A stretch of DNA of 64,000 nt, from assembly GCA_037039925.1 (NCBI GenBank), contig JAXRKP010000982.1, positions 91,001 through 155,000 on the forward strand, given 5' to 3'. The position numbers and the translations under genes are program-made. This document shows, piece after piece, positions 23,329 through 36,429 of this stretch (position 1 is the first letter of the stretch; each line of letters starts with the position of its first letter). The notes beneath the pieces were generated by a model. That model ran no database searches. It saw nothing but the letters and a program-made list of their open reading frames with translations, and was not told the origin of the DNA. Origin of the DNA: Doris montereyensis. Taxonomy: Eukaryota; Mollusca; Gastropoda; Nudibranchia; Dorididae.

Positions 23329-26300
23329 CTGTGAAGAAAAAGTAGAGAAATATTAAGCTTATTACAAAATTTGTATTTAATGATTATTGATAGATTTGTT
23401 CAATCATAAATCTTCTTCTATCTAAAAGAAAAAAAGTTCAATAGGAAGTCCAACAAATAATATAAACTTGTGTGCATATCAAATACATTTTGTTTTCTTC
23501 TAAAGTGTTCTACACCTTTTCTTGTTTATTTCTTTTACTTCTGTTTTTTGTGTGCAATTTAATGATATGTTTAAAAAAGACTCAAGTAAAATAGTTTCAA
23601 ACTCAAAACAAAGATCTACAGAATTTAGGAATTATAGACATAAACCTATAACTGTAAGACAAACAAGTGAGTAAAATAAAAAGTTTTTCCTTATTAGAAG
23701 GGTAAAATTGATTCGAGTCTAATTAATCAAATCTTTCTAAAGAAAATGTACTGTCACTAAACAAGAGTATTTAAAGCCACATCTGAAAATATTGAGTAAA
23801 ATTCACAAGCACATGATCGTTTTTTGGTACAGTTGGCGGCACCTATATAAGCACGCCATCCTCAAAAACGATTTGCACTAAAGCATAGCATGTAAATCTA
23901 GTCTTACCAATTTTTTGCTATAGACTACATGCGCTTACATACAATCACTTTGGTTTTATGCATGCTTTAATTCATGACACAAATCTAATAAATTACATAT
24001 AATGGCAATGTCTGCACCACCAAGATCTTGAGAAAATGCCGGCATGCATTGTTTTATTGCTTAACTCATAGAATCTAATTATCTCTTAGATTAGTTGGAT
24101 CTCGGTGCATGTCAAGGTGTGTGTTTGTATGTGTGTACCTAAAGCCTTGAGTTTACCTGGTCATTTAACTCTTTAGTTGCTACCCATTTTGGGATTGATA
24201 TAAATCCCAGTTGCTAAGCCTTTTGAAGTGAAATATGACAATAAGTGACAACTCCACCAATAAAGACAGAACAAACACGTGACGTTTGGGTATAACCCTT
24301 CGTCAGACAACAAACGAGAAATATCTAGAATCTAGATCTAAGTACCACCTCAGGCATCACACAATGTGATGTCAAAAGAAAAACAGAAAGGAGAAAGAAA
24401 GAAAGAAAAAGACAATGATGATAAGAAACGTAGTAGAGGGGGTGTGAAGAATGAGCGAAAATAGAAGGTTCAGATCTAGATCTAGAATGAAATAAAAATA
24501 TGAAAATAAGTCAGTAATAAAAGGTGAGAAGGAGACAGAAAAGAGAAAAATAGAGAGAGAGAGAGAGAAAAAGGAAGAAAAAAGGCAGGGAAGAAAGAAA
24601 GGGAGAGATAGACGTGTGAGTATGGGAAGCTAGAACGAAAAAAATAGGATAAATATAAAACTAGATCTATATCTCACTGGGTCTAAAAAAGAAGAAATGA
24701 TAGAGAATGAATGAAAGGAAGTATCAATCAAGGCAAAAATTTATACTGAAGGTGTGAAATGTATATAAATTACAAATGTATCGATGCAATAAGGGAACAG
24801 AGTAAACAACTTTAAATCTGAAATTTCAAAAAATGCCAGTTAGCAGCTAGCTGATGCTTTCCAAGTTATCGAAGTCGTTAATATTTTCTCCTTGGTGAAA
24901 GCCTTTGAGGAAAATCAGTTAAAAACAGGTGGTTTAAAAAAAATAAATCTTCAAAATAAAACCGCTTGACGCATCTGCATGAAATTTACATATATGTTAG
25001 CAGATTTGGTATGAATTTTTTTTCAAATTATGTCATGTGACTTGGGCAGCCATCTTGGAAAGCTAATTAATATGCAAATTTTGTGTGTTTTTCTACATTT
25101 TGACCCATATTCCCACCCAAAATGAAAATAAAAATTGCTTCAATGCTTGAAATTATTGATAAGTGTATGTAAATAAACTACAAAAACATATGTGGTGTTT
25201 GCTCTTCATATATTGGTGTTTTTCATTTTGTGTTGATCAGTAAAAATATTGAAAAATATACAAAAACATGAACAAACAAAACGGGATGACAATTATTATT
25301 CACTTACACACAGGATTCATCTCATCTTCACTCAATATTCTTTAGGCCTTTCATTTCAGTGAAATTCATAAACCATTCAAAAGATTTCCAGTTTCCTCAT
25401 CAACTAAAACATTCCAAAGCCATTCATTGTCACCACTATCACCAATACCACGCCTCCTTTTGCCACGCCCACCACTAGTTTGTGGCCTTATTTCATCATC
25501 GTCATAATCAGAACCACGAGAACTCAATCTAGATCTAGGCTCGCCAGTATCAGTATTAGGATCAAATTCGTTGTTGTCGAGTAAAAATCGTCACCAAAAT
25601 CAGAATCATGTCTGTATACCTCATCTTCATCATCTGAATCCATTGTCACAATGTAAATAAACGGTTATTACTATGAAAAGTTGACAAAAACCCAATCTTA
25701 GAGGCTAAAACTTTTTTATACACTCGATTAGCATCTTATCGAGGATAGGAAGTCACAGCAGTTCAATTACGCCATTACCGATCGACGCCTTTCGGTGTAT
25801 GTAGCAATTAAAGAGTTAATCAACAATACCTGGAACCAATATATGCCAAAGTGTGAAATCTCCCTACCGAGCTTGACACTGACAGATGAGTGGTGAGGAT
25901 ATGCATCTAATTATATTAATCTCTTTCGACTATCTAATGTTTGCTTTGTCATTAGCCACAAAGCAGGGTAACAATACATGTACTGTAATCGTAAAGGCTC
26001 AAGACGGTCATTTATTGGTCTATACATTTTGCATTAATATTAAATATTAGTGGGCAAAGCTAACTGATTTTGGAGGAAAATCTTGAATCAATACACTCTT
26101 GACTTCCTTTTCAATATAAGATGATATTGCTTTTCCGTTTTTTTTTTACATTTCTACCTTGCCCTCATGATCATGGCATAATGAAGAACATGTCTTTTTT
26201 TTAGAGAACAAGCTGAAAATTATTGAAGGAAGCAATACACATATTTTTTCGATATTTCGACCTCAAGCACGCTTCTGCAATAAGCATGCTCCAATCTTCT

Positions 26301-26621
26301 TCCAAAACCATGCTGCATCGACTGTACCATATAAGAAAGAAAGTCAAGCTATGTTTAAAGTAAGACCAACCTTTGTTTTGGTCTTAGCCCAACACTAGAA
26401 CTGGTATAAGATCCGTAATGTTTGCATTGTAATATGCAATGTGCATACTTGAGCCGAGTATCATAGTAGGGACCTTTCTTCATGGAAGAGTTTGCAGCCT
26501 CCACTGTTTTGGCATTGGCTATATTGAAGATGACCTTGTTCTCCCTGCAGTGAATATCAAGAGCGTCTTTCAATTCAGTCCAAGAATCATAGGTCTGACC
26601 AGGTTCCATTCGCAATGTCAT
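20797..26621 (-). CDS. FAR1/ZSWIM-like zinc-finger protein (uncharacterised), two exons seen, four frameshifts
   Basis: Exon 1 (26621..26371) joins exon 2 (23328..20797) through a GT/AG intron with matching phase. The joined N-terminus has C-x3-C ('CILQC'), then 'NCRAF', then 'HKHSHP', the C..C..H-x-H layout of the FAR1/WRKY-GCM1-type zinc finger of ZSWIM-like and MULE-related proteins. A helical 'YPEVRRMTRDERRMVGQLLE' follows. Further on are acidic regions, a coiled-coil-like 'NLQDLLKRVETERIL', and a cysteine cluster C-x2-C-x9-H-x2-C-x2-C-x10-C-x2-C. Next come a basic 'RRSKRVRKPKDFG', then 'LKRRKFQPFSRFK' and an acidic end 'ENSNVECE'. No SWIM motif or DDE core is seen. Exon 2 is open for 2.5 kb except for four frame changes at homopolymers (22610, 22279, 21576, 21383). 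Function is unknown; a DNA-binding or domesticated-transposon role is inferred. It may be a pseudogene if the frameshifts are real. Confidence 0.65.
24165..24168. repeat. TTAA target-site duplication, left
   Basis: TTAA immediately before the inverted end CTCTTTAGTTGCTAC. Confidence 0.7.
24169..25815 (-). mobile_element. piggyBac-type transposon, internally decayed
   Basis: The 15-bp ends CTCTTTAGTTGCTAC and GTAGCAATTAAAGAG are inverted, with one mismatch, and both outer flanks are TTAA, the piggyBac hallmark. On the minus strand from about 25642 an ATG opens 'MDSDDEDEVYRHDSDFGDDF', then after a 1-nt frameshift 'NNEFDPNTDTGEPRSRLSSR', a basic 'GGRGKRRRG', and 'NEWLWNVLVDEETGN' before a stop. 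An acidic then basic N-terminus fits piggyBac transposases, but the catalytic core is missing. A separate repeat (24227-24898) is inserted in the left part. The element sits in an intron of the FAR1/ZSWIM-like gene. Confidence 0.7.
24227..24898 (-). mobile_element. complete copy of the 0.67-kb dispersed repeat, nested in piggyBac element
   Basis: The longest copy of the family also seen at 7923-9032 and 44758-45073. It is flanked by AAGCCTTTTGA (24216-24226) and AAGCCTTTGA (24899-24908), a TSD differing by one T. In element orientation it has an AT-rich 5' half, a CT-rich middle, a 'tctagattctagatatttc' block, and the conserved 3' terminus 'gtcacttattgtcatattt'. It codes for nothing recognisable. 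Confidence 0.7.
25816..25819. repeat. TTAA target-site duplication, right
   Basis: TTAA directly after the inverted end GTAGCAATTAAAGAG. Confidence 0.7.
26371..26621 (-). CDS. FAR1/ZSWIM-like gene, first coding exon seen
   Basis: The ATG at 26621 follows an in-frame stop six bases upstream, so it can serve as the start. The exon reads 'EPGQTYDSWTELKDALDIHC', 'VEAANSSMKK' and 'CILQCKHYGS', to 'GLRPKQ'. The donor is GT at 26370-26369. This is the 'F.S...L..A...Y...N' start typical of FAR1/ZSWIM N-termini. Confidence 0.7.
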
Positions 26622-27190
26622 ATTTCAGGTTCTTCTGGTATAAAAGAAAGAGTAAATCTTTAACATCAATTTTAAACATGTTTTTTTTCAACCAGACAAT
26701 ATTTCTAAAACATATCAATATTATTATTATGCAAACAATGTTCATGCATGTTGACTTTTTAAAATAAATTGCCTGTAAAGGATGTAAAAATATAAAATGA
26801 ATGTATTGCCTTGTCACCATTCACACTTTCTCTCCATGTAGAATAATCATATAAAACAATCTCTGTTATAAAAAATAAAAGACATTTATCATGGGTGGGC
26901 AAGAGAGACCATGATAAGTAGACATGTCTAAATATTATGTGAACGAATCTTCATTTAGTGCGTAGTAATCAGTATATGTACTACTTTTCTATTTTTTTCA
27001 AATTTAATAAAAAAAAACGTTACAAGATAATTACAGAGCAGCTGAAATCAAACAGAAAGAGGAAAGGTTTTGTACAAATTGAAGTATGTATATTATATGT
27101 ATTAGCCAATTATAAGTTATTCCTAATTCCATAATTTGGGAAACTGGGGGAAACAGCCATGAGCAGACCTTTGAATTAGTAGTACAGACT

Positions 27191-27193
<3 letters not shown>

Positions 27194-27284
<91 letters not shown>

Positions 27285-27312
27285 AGGGAGGGAGGGAGGG
27301 AGGGAGGGAGAG

Positions 27313-27384
<72 letters not shown>

Positions 27385-27447
27385 AGAGAGAGAGACAGAG
27401 AGGGAAAGAGAGAGAGGGGGAGGGAGGGAGAGAGGGACAAAGAAAAA
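27194..27447 (+). repeat. (GA)n tract with GGGA and GACA sub-arrays
   Basis: Uninterrupted GA to about 27278, then GGGA repeats, GA again, a GACA run near 27364-27382, and purine-rich remainder. Confidence 0.95.
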
Positions 27448-28158
27448 AGAGACTGGGTGAGAATGAGAGAGTGTGAAATGGAAAGCTTGAGACATGTAGT
27501 AGTTTTTCTGTAATGTAAAGTTGATCTTCTGTTTCTCCTCAGCTTTAAGTAAGGCTGTGACAATCTTTACTTCCTGAGGCATTGCTCAATATTTTTGTCA
27601 CCTGGACCATTGCCAATTGCTTCTTTGGTAAGTGACATCTATATGATTTACACTAGTGATAGAAAAGATCTAGCCGTAATATTAGGGTCTAAATTCAACC
27701 TGTGCCATTCAAGTCCATCAGTAAACCGATGATCTTTCTAAGTTGCCTGAACATGCACCATCACTGTCAACGCCTGTGCTAAAGTGTTGTTTGAACAATT
27801 CATAAGTCGGAAAATATTTCCAGTCAATGGTTGGCTTAATTAATCAATCAAGACCTGCACCATTGCCATTGATTGTTTTAAAGTTAAGAGTTTTAAGAGT
27901 ACATGGAATAGATAATCTAGGCTTTGGCTGACAATTATCTTTAATATGATCACTAGCCACTCTAATTTTAATTGGTTGATAAAAGTGACAAGAGAGTTTC
28001 AACTCAAGACTCCTGTGTCTCTATGCAAAGAGCTTGGGGTAAACTCTTTTATTGTTATTTTTTACCTTTGACCTGTATCAAACTGAACAATTGTGAATGA
28101 CCATGAAAATGCTATGACTGAAAACATGACAGTTATAACTATAACCAATCTGTGGAGC

Positions 28159-28396
28159 TGAAGAAAAGAAAAGAAGAAGGGAGCATCACCAAGACTGCCC
28201 TACATTGGAACCCTGAAGGGAAAAGGAGACGTGGCAGACCAAAGACAACTTGGAGAAGAATAGCAGAGAAAGAGGTTAAAGACTGGGGCGAAACATGGAA
28301 TCCCATAAAGATGCTTGCCATGAAAAGAGAGAGATGGAGATCCTTCATTGCTGCCCTACATGCCAACTAGCATAATGGGCGGTAAGTAAGTAATAT
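28159..28396 (+). mobile_element. 5'-truncated copy of the GTAA-tailed RTE-like LINE
   Basis: Frames give 'GSITKTALHWNPEGKRRRGR', 'WRRIAEKEVKDWGETW' and 'RWRSFIAALHAN', the same C-terminus and GTAAGTAAGTAA tail as the copy ending at 19085. A possible 8-bp duplication TGTGGAGC lies on each side (about 28151 and 28397). Confidence 0.8.
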
Positions 28397-29331
28397 GTGG
28401 AGCCATAAAATTCAAAATCATTGAATTGTTTGACAAAAGCAAATGGCTACGGAGTTGGAGAAGACATTAAAGTGATTGTGTTAGCGAAAATGCCTAATGC
28501 TTGGAAGACATTTTTTGACTTGTTGATGAGCTCTTCAAATTGCTCCTAGCTTACTGAATCTTGGCTGTTTGCTTGCACATCCCAAGGTATTTACCCCCTC
28601 AGCCGTCTCCTTGGACATAGCAAAATCCAAGGAACCTACATCAAAAAGTGTACAAAATCATTTAGAATCTATCAGTAAAAAAAAAAAGAAGGAAGGATTT
28701 CCAAAGTCGTGCTCATCCAAGGGACATAAGAAGTTTAAGAGCAAACAAAGAAAATATTTCTGACAGGTTGCTTTCAGTTGCAGCAGTACTTAGCGGCAAT
28801 TTGAGGTGACAATCTGAGAACATGAGAGACCCATGACAACAGACAGTTTATTTGAACACAAGCAGTTCAAATGTCAATGACAACAACAGATAGTGTGACA
28901 TTTATCGGACTGAGACCAACCATTGAATCGAACGTGACAAGTTTGTGTTGTGTTTGTTATCTTGTATAGATATTCTTAATGTGACACTCGGTTGTGGACT
29001 TATCTAATTTACGAAAAATAATTTCATAACATACATATATATATAATAATGCATTGATGCTGCATCTTTCATAAAATCTATCACAATCTGAATCTCTAAA
29101 GGCGGAAACATCCCCCCGACCCCCATGCAACTGAAGGTAACCTCTCAGAAACAGTCATTCTTTTTCTTTTCTTCTCCCATAAAAACCAAGCCCCAATTTC
29201 GTTATATCTCAATTATGTCCCTTAGATGTACCCAACTAAGGAACTCCTTCCCTAATTATGGAATTTCACCCACTAGCGAAATGTCAAAGAATGGTGTGCC
29301 CGACAACGGAAATTCTTCCTAAATCCTAGAT

Positions 29332-29636
29332 TTGATTTGATTTACCCACGTCAACAACTAAGGTGATTAAGGGTTTTTTGATAGGATTTTTAATTTTGCC
29401 CTGACTGCCCAAGGGATCTTTAACTTTAACGTGCACAGAGTGTTGTGAGCTGCACACGGGACCTCCTTTTAATCTTCCATCTCCGAGGGACTAGGGCATC
29501 GGTCCACTCATCTGGAACAGGGGGTAGACTTTGTTCAAAACAAATCGAGAAAATTTTTTCAACTGTGGCGGGGTTCGAACCCAACCTTTTGGTTGAGAGG
29601 CCGACACCTTGCCTCTTGACTACTGTCCCCTGTAGA
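29332..29636 (-). mobile_element. tRNA-derived SINE (type B), copy 1
   Basis: On the minus strand the head has a strong B box GGGTTCGAACCC, with an A-box-like TAGTCAAGAGG about 35 bases before it. The body includes GTGCACGTTAAAG-type sequence and 'catcggtccactcatctgg' (plus strand), and the tail is AAATCAAATCAAATC. Similar copies are at 42645-42930 and 52645-52948. Confidence 0.75.
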
Positions 29637-30245
29637 TCCTAGATCTATCTAGAATAATAACATAGATCTAGATCTACTACTTTATTAATATACTACGAGC
29701 ATATGAAACTAACGCTAAATATGTTCTATTTTAAAATGAGCAAGATATGGATATTATAAAACTAGAGTAGAAGTAGAAGCCTGGAGGAAAATTGCTTTCT
29801 TTTCTCGTGTCCGTGTGAGTAGCGGCCATTTTACTTCCAAACATTGGATTGCAATGTAGATCTAGATCTAAATGGTTGTACGCTTTGGATGTAATATATA
29901 ATAAAATGGTAATAATTTATAAAATTGTATCTCACACAGGAGAATGTGTTTTCAGCCTCAATCTTGGAATGAAGATGAAAACACGGAATAACCACCGACT
30001 TACTTTGGCGTCTCAATAGCACATCATTTTTGTTGACACAACTGGTAGACGGCAATTTTTAAACGTTAACTGCGCATGTGCGAGATTAAGATCAGAGAAT
30101 CATCCTTTGGCCTAACTCTTCGCCTATTTTCACTTCTCGGGGATTTTCAGTACATCGTAATAATAATAGTAGATACAAGGTAGGCTACATATTGGCCTCT
30201 AGGAGATTGAAGTCAATGGGGAGGAGTGCGTATAGATATAGAGAG

Positions 30246-30246
<1 letters not shown>

Positions 30247-30318
<72 letters not shown>
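30247..30318 (+). repeat. (GA)n microsatellite
   Basis: About 70 bases of pure GA. Confidence 0.95.
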
Positions 30319-30319
<1 letters not shown>

Positions 30320-30354
30320 AATAAATGATACATTGTGAGGGTGAAAAATGAGGC

Positions 30355-30440
30355 TTGTTTTATTCCAGATATGTTTCATTGAATTTTACCGCGTCCACCA
30401 TGTACGGTGATCTCATGGTGAATTAAGGGAAACATCAAGA
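30355..30440 (+). repeat. short dispersed repeat related to 55650-55725
   Basis: The segment from 'gaattttaccgcgtccacca' to 'ggtgaattaagggaaacatc' closely matches 55660-55725 ('ccacccaccatatgcagtga', 'gggtgaattaagaagaaaca'). The class is unknown. Confidence 0.5.
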
Positions 30441-31127
30441 TAAAAGATAAGTGAAGGAATGAAGGGAGAGAAATATGATCTACCAATAGCACCCACCAAC
30501 CGCCCACTTTTCCCCAAAGAAGTGAATTCTAAACCGAATCATACAAATAACTGTTACAGGTACCCGGTAGGCCTCTATGTTATATGAGATATTTCACAGT
30601 GAATTAATTATTGTGCGTTGTTGTTATGCACAGCTCAATGTAAAAAACACAACAAATAAAACAAAAACAACAATAATAAACAAACAAAAAACTACAATGA
30701 AAAAACAACAACCAAAACCAACTCAAATACGATGGCGTGATTATCTTCAGGAATGAAGCTGTGACAGGGTGGATGGAACTCAAAACAGATCAAGCCACCC
30801 CTCCCCCCTCCCCAACAAAAAAACCCAACACAACAACAAACAAAAAAGGAAAAAAGAATCAGGGTGTTGAGCATTAATCACACGTATGCATCAAGACTGT
30901 TTAAAAGATAGTTCTTTGCATCAAAAATTCATGTCCGAATTGCAAATTATTCAAGTAATAAGTACTATATAAAGTAGGCTAAGTAGGCTAAACTAGGCAA
31001 TGTCAGATCTCATTACGTATATCAGTGTCGTCATCTCAGTGAAGAACGTTTTTGTTTCTTTAAACTCTTGCTGCATGTAGATTCATATAATCGGCATACT
31101 TACTCTTAGTCTTCTTAGTACTCTGCA

Positions 31128-33912
31128 GTCAGGAAAAATAGTTTTACTGGAGATTTCAACCTTCACATGACACATGACAACGACGATGCTAAAAAATTCT
31201 TAATTCTGCTTGACAGTTTCAATTTAGTTCAACACGTTGATGAAAATACACACATAGCTGGGCATATCCTTGATTTAGTAATTACACACAAAAATGATGA
31301 CCCGTCGATTATATCCCAAAGCTATGCCAACAAAGAAGACCATTAAATATAGAAAAAAGAAAAATATCAACTTGAATTACCTAAAATCATCAATTTTAGA
31401 AGCTAATATCAACGAGAAGATCAAACCCATTGAAAGCGTTAACGATCAAGTGAAAGTTTTCAATTACGAAATTAGTAAAATCATTGATTCGTTTGCCCCT
31501 ATTAAAAGTGGCACCATTACCATAAGACCCAACTGCCGATGATACACTGACGACATTCGAAATACTAAGCAAGAACTGAGGCGTGCGGAACGAAAATTGT
31601 CGAAATCAAAATCAGACAGTAACAAGAATCATTACAAAGCCATCCGTAATAAAATGAACAAAATGCAGACTGACGCCAAACGAAGACACATTAAGAACTC
31701 TATATATCAGAATAAGGGCAATATCAAAGAGCTGTTTAAAATAACAGCTGGTCTGCTCAGTCCTTATGTTCCCAGTATTGTTAAAGATTCAACGAAAATG
31801 TGTAAAAACTTCAACAATTTCTTTATTGATAAGGTAGCTAAAATTAGAGACCACCTTAATCATCAAAATCCATTTACTTTATGTATCGCTTCTGAGAATT
31901 CTAATCCTGGACCTAGCTCTACTCTCTCGGAATTTGAGCCGACATCACCAAAGGAAATAGAAAATTTAATCAATAAAATGCCATCTAAAACTTGTGATCT
32001 TGACTCCATACCAACCTGGCTGTTAAAGGAGTTCTCAGATATTCTGTCTCCTGCCATCTCAACCATCGTGAACAACAGTCTTCATAATGGCATATTTCCA
32101 TCTTCACTAAAACACGCTAGTGTGACCCCTATCATTAAAAAAATCATCGTTGAATAAGGACGAACTCAAGAATTATAGATCAATCTCTAATCTGCCAGCC
32201 CTGTCCAAGACCATTGAGAAAATTGTTAACCGCCGTCTTAAGCAACACACTGATAGCAACAAAATGTCGACACATTTCCAATCTGCGTACAGAAAACACC
32301 ACAGTACGGAAACATCGCTTTTGAGGGTGCACAATGACATCATGAGAATGATCGACAACAAGTTATATGTCATGCTCGTTTTGTTAGATCTGAGCGCCGC
32401 ATTTGATACTATCGACCATGGAATCTTGCTATCACGATTGCAACACCAATTTGGAATCAACGAGACTGCCCTGAAATGGTTCGATACTTACCTCAGGAGA
32501 GAACACAATCGATATTGATTGACTTTTCGAGATCATCGCCTTTAAAACTTCAACATGGTGTTCCCAAGGGTCTATCCTAGGACCAGTTCATTTTACTCTC
32601 TACACCACTCCATTAGCTGACATAATTGAGAGGCATAACATCAAATCTCATCGATATGCAGACGACACTCAACTATACATACCCCTGAGCACCAGCAATC
32701 CTGCAGCATCCATTCAGACACGTTAGGATTGCACCACCGATATACAGACTTGGATGACAGAAAACAGACTTAGATTAAATGGAGATAAAACAGATATAAT
32801 TGTCTTTGGAACGCGTACATCGCTCAAAGTATTAATGCATGCAATGTAAATATTTGTAATTCACATAATGAAATTTCCAATGCTGTTAAGAATTTAGGCT
32901 TTCTTCTTGATCCTCACCTCACAATGGAGAAGCAAATTAATAAAAATATGTCAAACATCTATGTTCCATCTTAAGAATATTAGCAGAATCAGATATTTTA
33001 TTGATGAGGATGCTGCTAAAGTTTTGATAAATGCCTTTGTAACCAGTAGATTGGATTACTGCAACTCCCTCTTGTCTGATATGTCAAAAAAACATATATC
33101 TAAACTTCAAAAGATACAAAATTATGCAGCCAGAACTATTGTTCTTAAAAAGAAATCTGATCACATTACCAGTGTACTTAAAGACCTCCATTGGTTGCCA
33201 GTCAGAGAGAGAATTGACTTTAAGGTCCTTTGCATGACTTATAAATGTTTAAATAATCTAGCTCCCCTATCTAAACGAGCTTTTAACCCCTATTTTAAAC
33301 ATAGAGTCTTGAGGTCTAATAATAGTAACTATCTTTGTATACCCCGTACATCGACTCGTTTTGGTGAGAAAGCTTTTTCTGTGTGTGCATCTCAACAGTG
33401 GAATGGTCTGGATGAATGTTACAGGAATCCATATCCCTTGAATCGTTTAGGAAGTCTCTTAAAACCCACCTTTTAAGAGGGCATATAATTGCGTCTTTTT
33501 AAGCCTTTAAAGATCGTTGTTTTTGTTAGGATAGCTTATATTTATAATGAATCTTTTGATTATGTCTATGCGCATTATATATCTTGTGTCGTGCTCTATT
33601 CATTGAATATTTTACTAATTCATTGTATCTATCTTTTTAGCTTTATGTATTATTTACAATGTATCTTTTAGATTTCGTGATCATGTTATACTCTTTGTAT
33701 GTTTTAAGATTGTTGTATCATTTGAATCTTTTGAGTGGACTCTTAATTAAACCCTTCTATTTTAGGATTATCATATGATATATTTTGATTCTTTTAAATA
33801 TCATATTCTATGACCATTATAATTTATTTACGCTGTATTGTATGCTATTGTGAGGCGCTTTGAGCTCTTTTGAGAAAAGGCGCCATAGAAGTATATATAT
33901 ATTATTATTATT
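31128..33912 (+). mobile_element. CR1/L2-like LINE, 5'-truncated in the endonuclease
   Basis: It begins at the endonuclease 'FTGDFNLHM' motif and 'HIAGHILDLVITH'. The reverse transcriptase follows: 'TCDLDSIPTWLLKEF', 'LKNYRSISNLPALSKTIEKI', 'LLDLSAAFDTIDHGILLSRL' and the catalytic 'YADDTQLYI' (codons from 32655). Later come 'AVKNLGFLLD', 'SRLDYCNSLL', 'LHWLPVRERIDFKVLCMTYK' and 'RTSTRFGEKAFSV'. Frames break at about 32147 (run of seven A), 32500, 32570, 32725 and 33460. The 3' end has a GGCGC...GCGCC hairpin-type sequence (33855-33885) and an ATT tail, typical of this LINE group. The RT core is nearly complete, but the copy is inactive as read. Confidence 0.88.
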
Positions 33913-33919
33913 ACTCTTA

Positions 33920-34930
33920 CCTGCTTGGTCTTCTAGTCAAGGACGATTACCCAACGTGGATTGGGCTATTTAGGAATTGTGGAATGAGGTGCACACACAT
34001 ACACACACGCGCATCTAACTCAGTGGCCGAAATGTCTACTATCTTAAAACTAGTGTACTACTACTTAACTCTACTGTTTTTAACTTAACTGTTACTGTTA
34101 AATATACTGATGATCAACCCATCAAATTTGATGATCTCCCACTGTACGCAACCAATGTCGTCTTTGACAATAGCACCTTGGGTACTCATTGTTTCTACAT
34201 GTACCTAGAATCCATAAGACCAACAACCCTGGTCGCCCCATCGCTTGTTCATGTCATCATACTGACCATTATTTTCGTAGTCCAACTTTCTTGAATCTAT
34301 TTTCGCTCCAATAGTTGCTTCTTTACCCACGTGTTCGAAAGACACTAACCATGCCGTGGGCATTTTTAGGTCCTTGCATTTTCCTTCAGATGTTGATCAT
34401 TTAATTGTTCTTCTCAATATATGATTTCTGTGCACATCAATACCTCATTCAGATAGTCTCACACCTACCCGTTCCTCCCTCGAACATCGCATTGACTGCA
34501 TTATCTCTGTTTCTACTTTGCGTCAGCTTACAGAGCTAGTACTCACTTAAGTCACCTTGAAGTTCAATGGTAAGTTGTTAAAAAAAACACACCAGTTTAG
34601 TGGAATACCCATAGGCACAGGATGGGCCCTAGTTACACTTGTATTTTATGGGTCACCAAGAAGTATCTTTTGCCAAGGCTCAGCCGACCGTTTTACCCAT
34701 CTCATTCTTGAATGGGGACTGTTTTAAATTAATCCAAGTGACCGCTGAGGTGTCTTCGACAGATGTGTCACTGCTGTTCGCCAATGTTGTTATGGCGTTT
34801 GGCATGACACGACACATATTTCACGTGGAACAAGACATCATCAGGCGATGTGGTGCTTGCCACCCTTGTGGCCGTAACAGGAAATTGCAGTTCGTACTTT
34901 ATATAACTAATCAATTAAAATCATAGTATG
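33920..34930 (+). other. unassigned stretch with short degenerate coding-like pieces
   Basis: Frames such as 'VVFDNSTLGTHCFYMYLESI' (about 34160) and 'EVSFAKAQPTVLPISFLNG' (about 34657) are open for 60-95 residues without a recognisable family or splice context. They could be remnants of a retroelement. Confidence 0.2.
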
Positions 34931-34994
34931 ATCCTTCCCCTCTCTGTATGACTACTGGTATTACTCTCTCTCTCTCTCTGTATGAATACTCGTA

Positions 34995-35000
<6 letters not shown>

Positions 35001-35059
<59 letters not shown>
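35001..35059 (+). repeat. (CT)n microsatellite
   Basis: Pure CT run, preceded by a shorter one at about 34964-34979. Confidence 0.95.
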
Positions 35060-35061
<2 letters not shown>

Positions 35062-35577
35062 CGTTTTTGTTTCGTTCTTTATTTTTTATTTCTTTTTCAT
35101 TTTCTTTTTGTGTATATTTTTGTTTCTTATTGTTATAAGAAATGTTCGTGAAAATTGCGTCATGGGTCATTATTTATACGATTGGCCACCTCTCGGCGTC
35201 ATTAGTCTTTCAGTTTCGCCCCATCGTTTGAACTGTCATTGTTTCTTTGTCTTCTTGTAGCTGAAGAGAATTTCTCCTTATCTATCATTAGGTTTACTAT
35301 TATTGTTTCATGTTCCTTGATCAGTTAGGCCTACTGCAATACTATTCCTTTTTATCGTTTATTACTACATATATTTATTAGTAAAACAATTGTTTCAAAA
35401 ACCCATTTTCCTTCTGTTGATCAACGTACAGAAGAGCTGAGTAATGCATAGGCCTATACACCAAAATATTTTTACCAATTATCACTATAAGTAGTCTAAA
35501 TTGACGAGATATGTAAGATAACTTCAAGAATTTTATCTGTTTACAATAAAGAACAGAAAAAAAATACCAACAAGGTA

Positions 35578-36421
<844 letters not shown>

Positions 36422-36429
36422 TATAAGTA

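Noticed and set aside
23825..23885. TATA-box-like promoter (CACCTATATAAGCACGCC)
   Set aside because: It lies inside an intron with no adjacent start exon on either strand. A chance match in AT-rich DNA is likely.
27509..27582. Possible 5' exon of the FAR1/ZSWIM-like gene ('MPQEVKIVTALLKAEEKQ')
   Set aside because: It reads plausibly, but no usable GT donor follows in phase before the CT-repeat translation begins.
28569..28763. 64-aa Lys/Ser-rich open frame
   Set aside because: It includes an A-run-encoded Lys block and has no upstream exon match or recognisable domain. A link to the FAR1/ZSWIM-like gene is unlikely because the strand is opposite.
29560..29640. Functional tRNA gene
   Set aside because: The B box is good, but the acceptor stem and anticodon arm do not close, and the same head recurs attached to SINE bodies.
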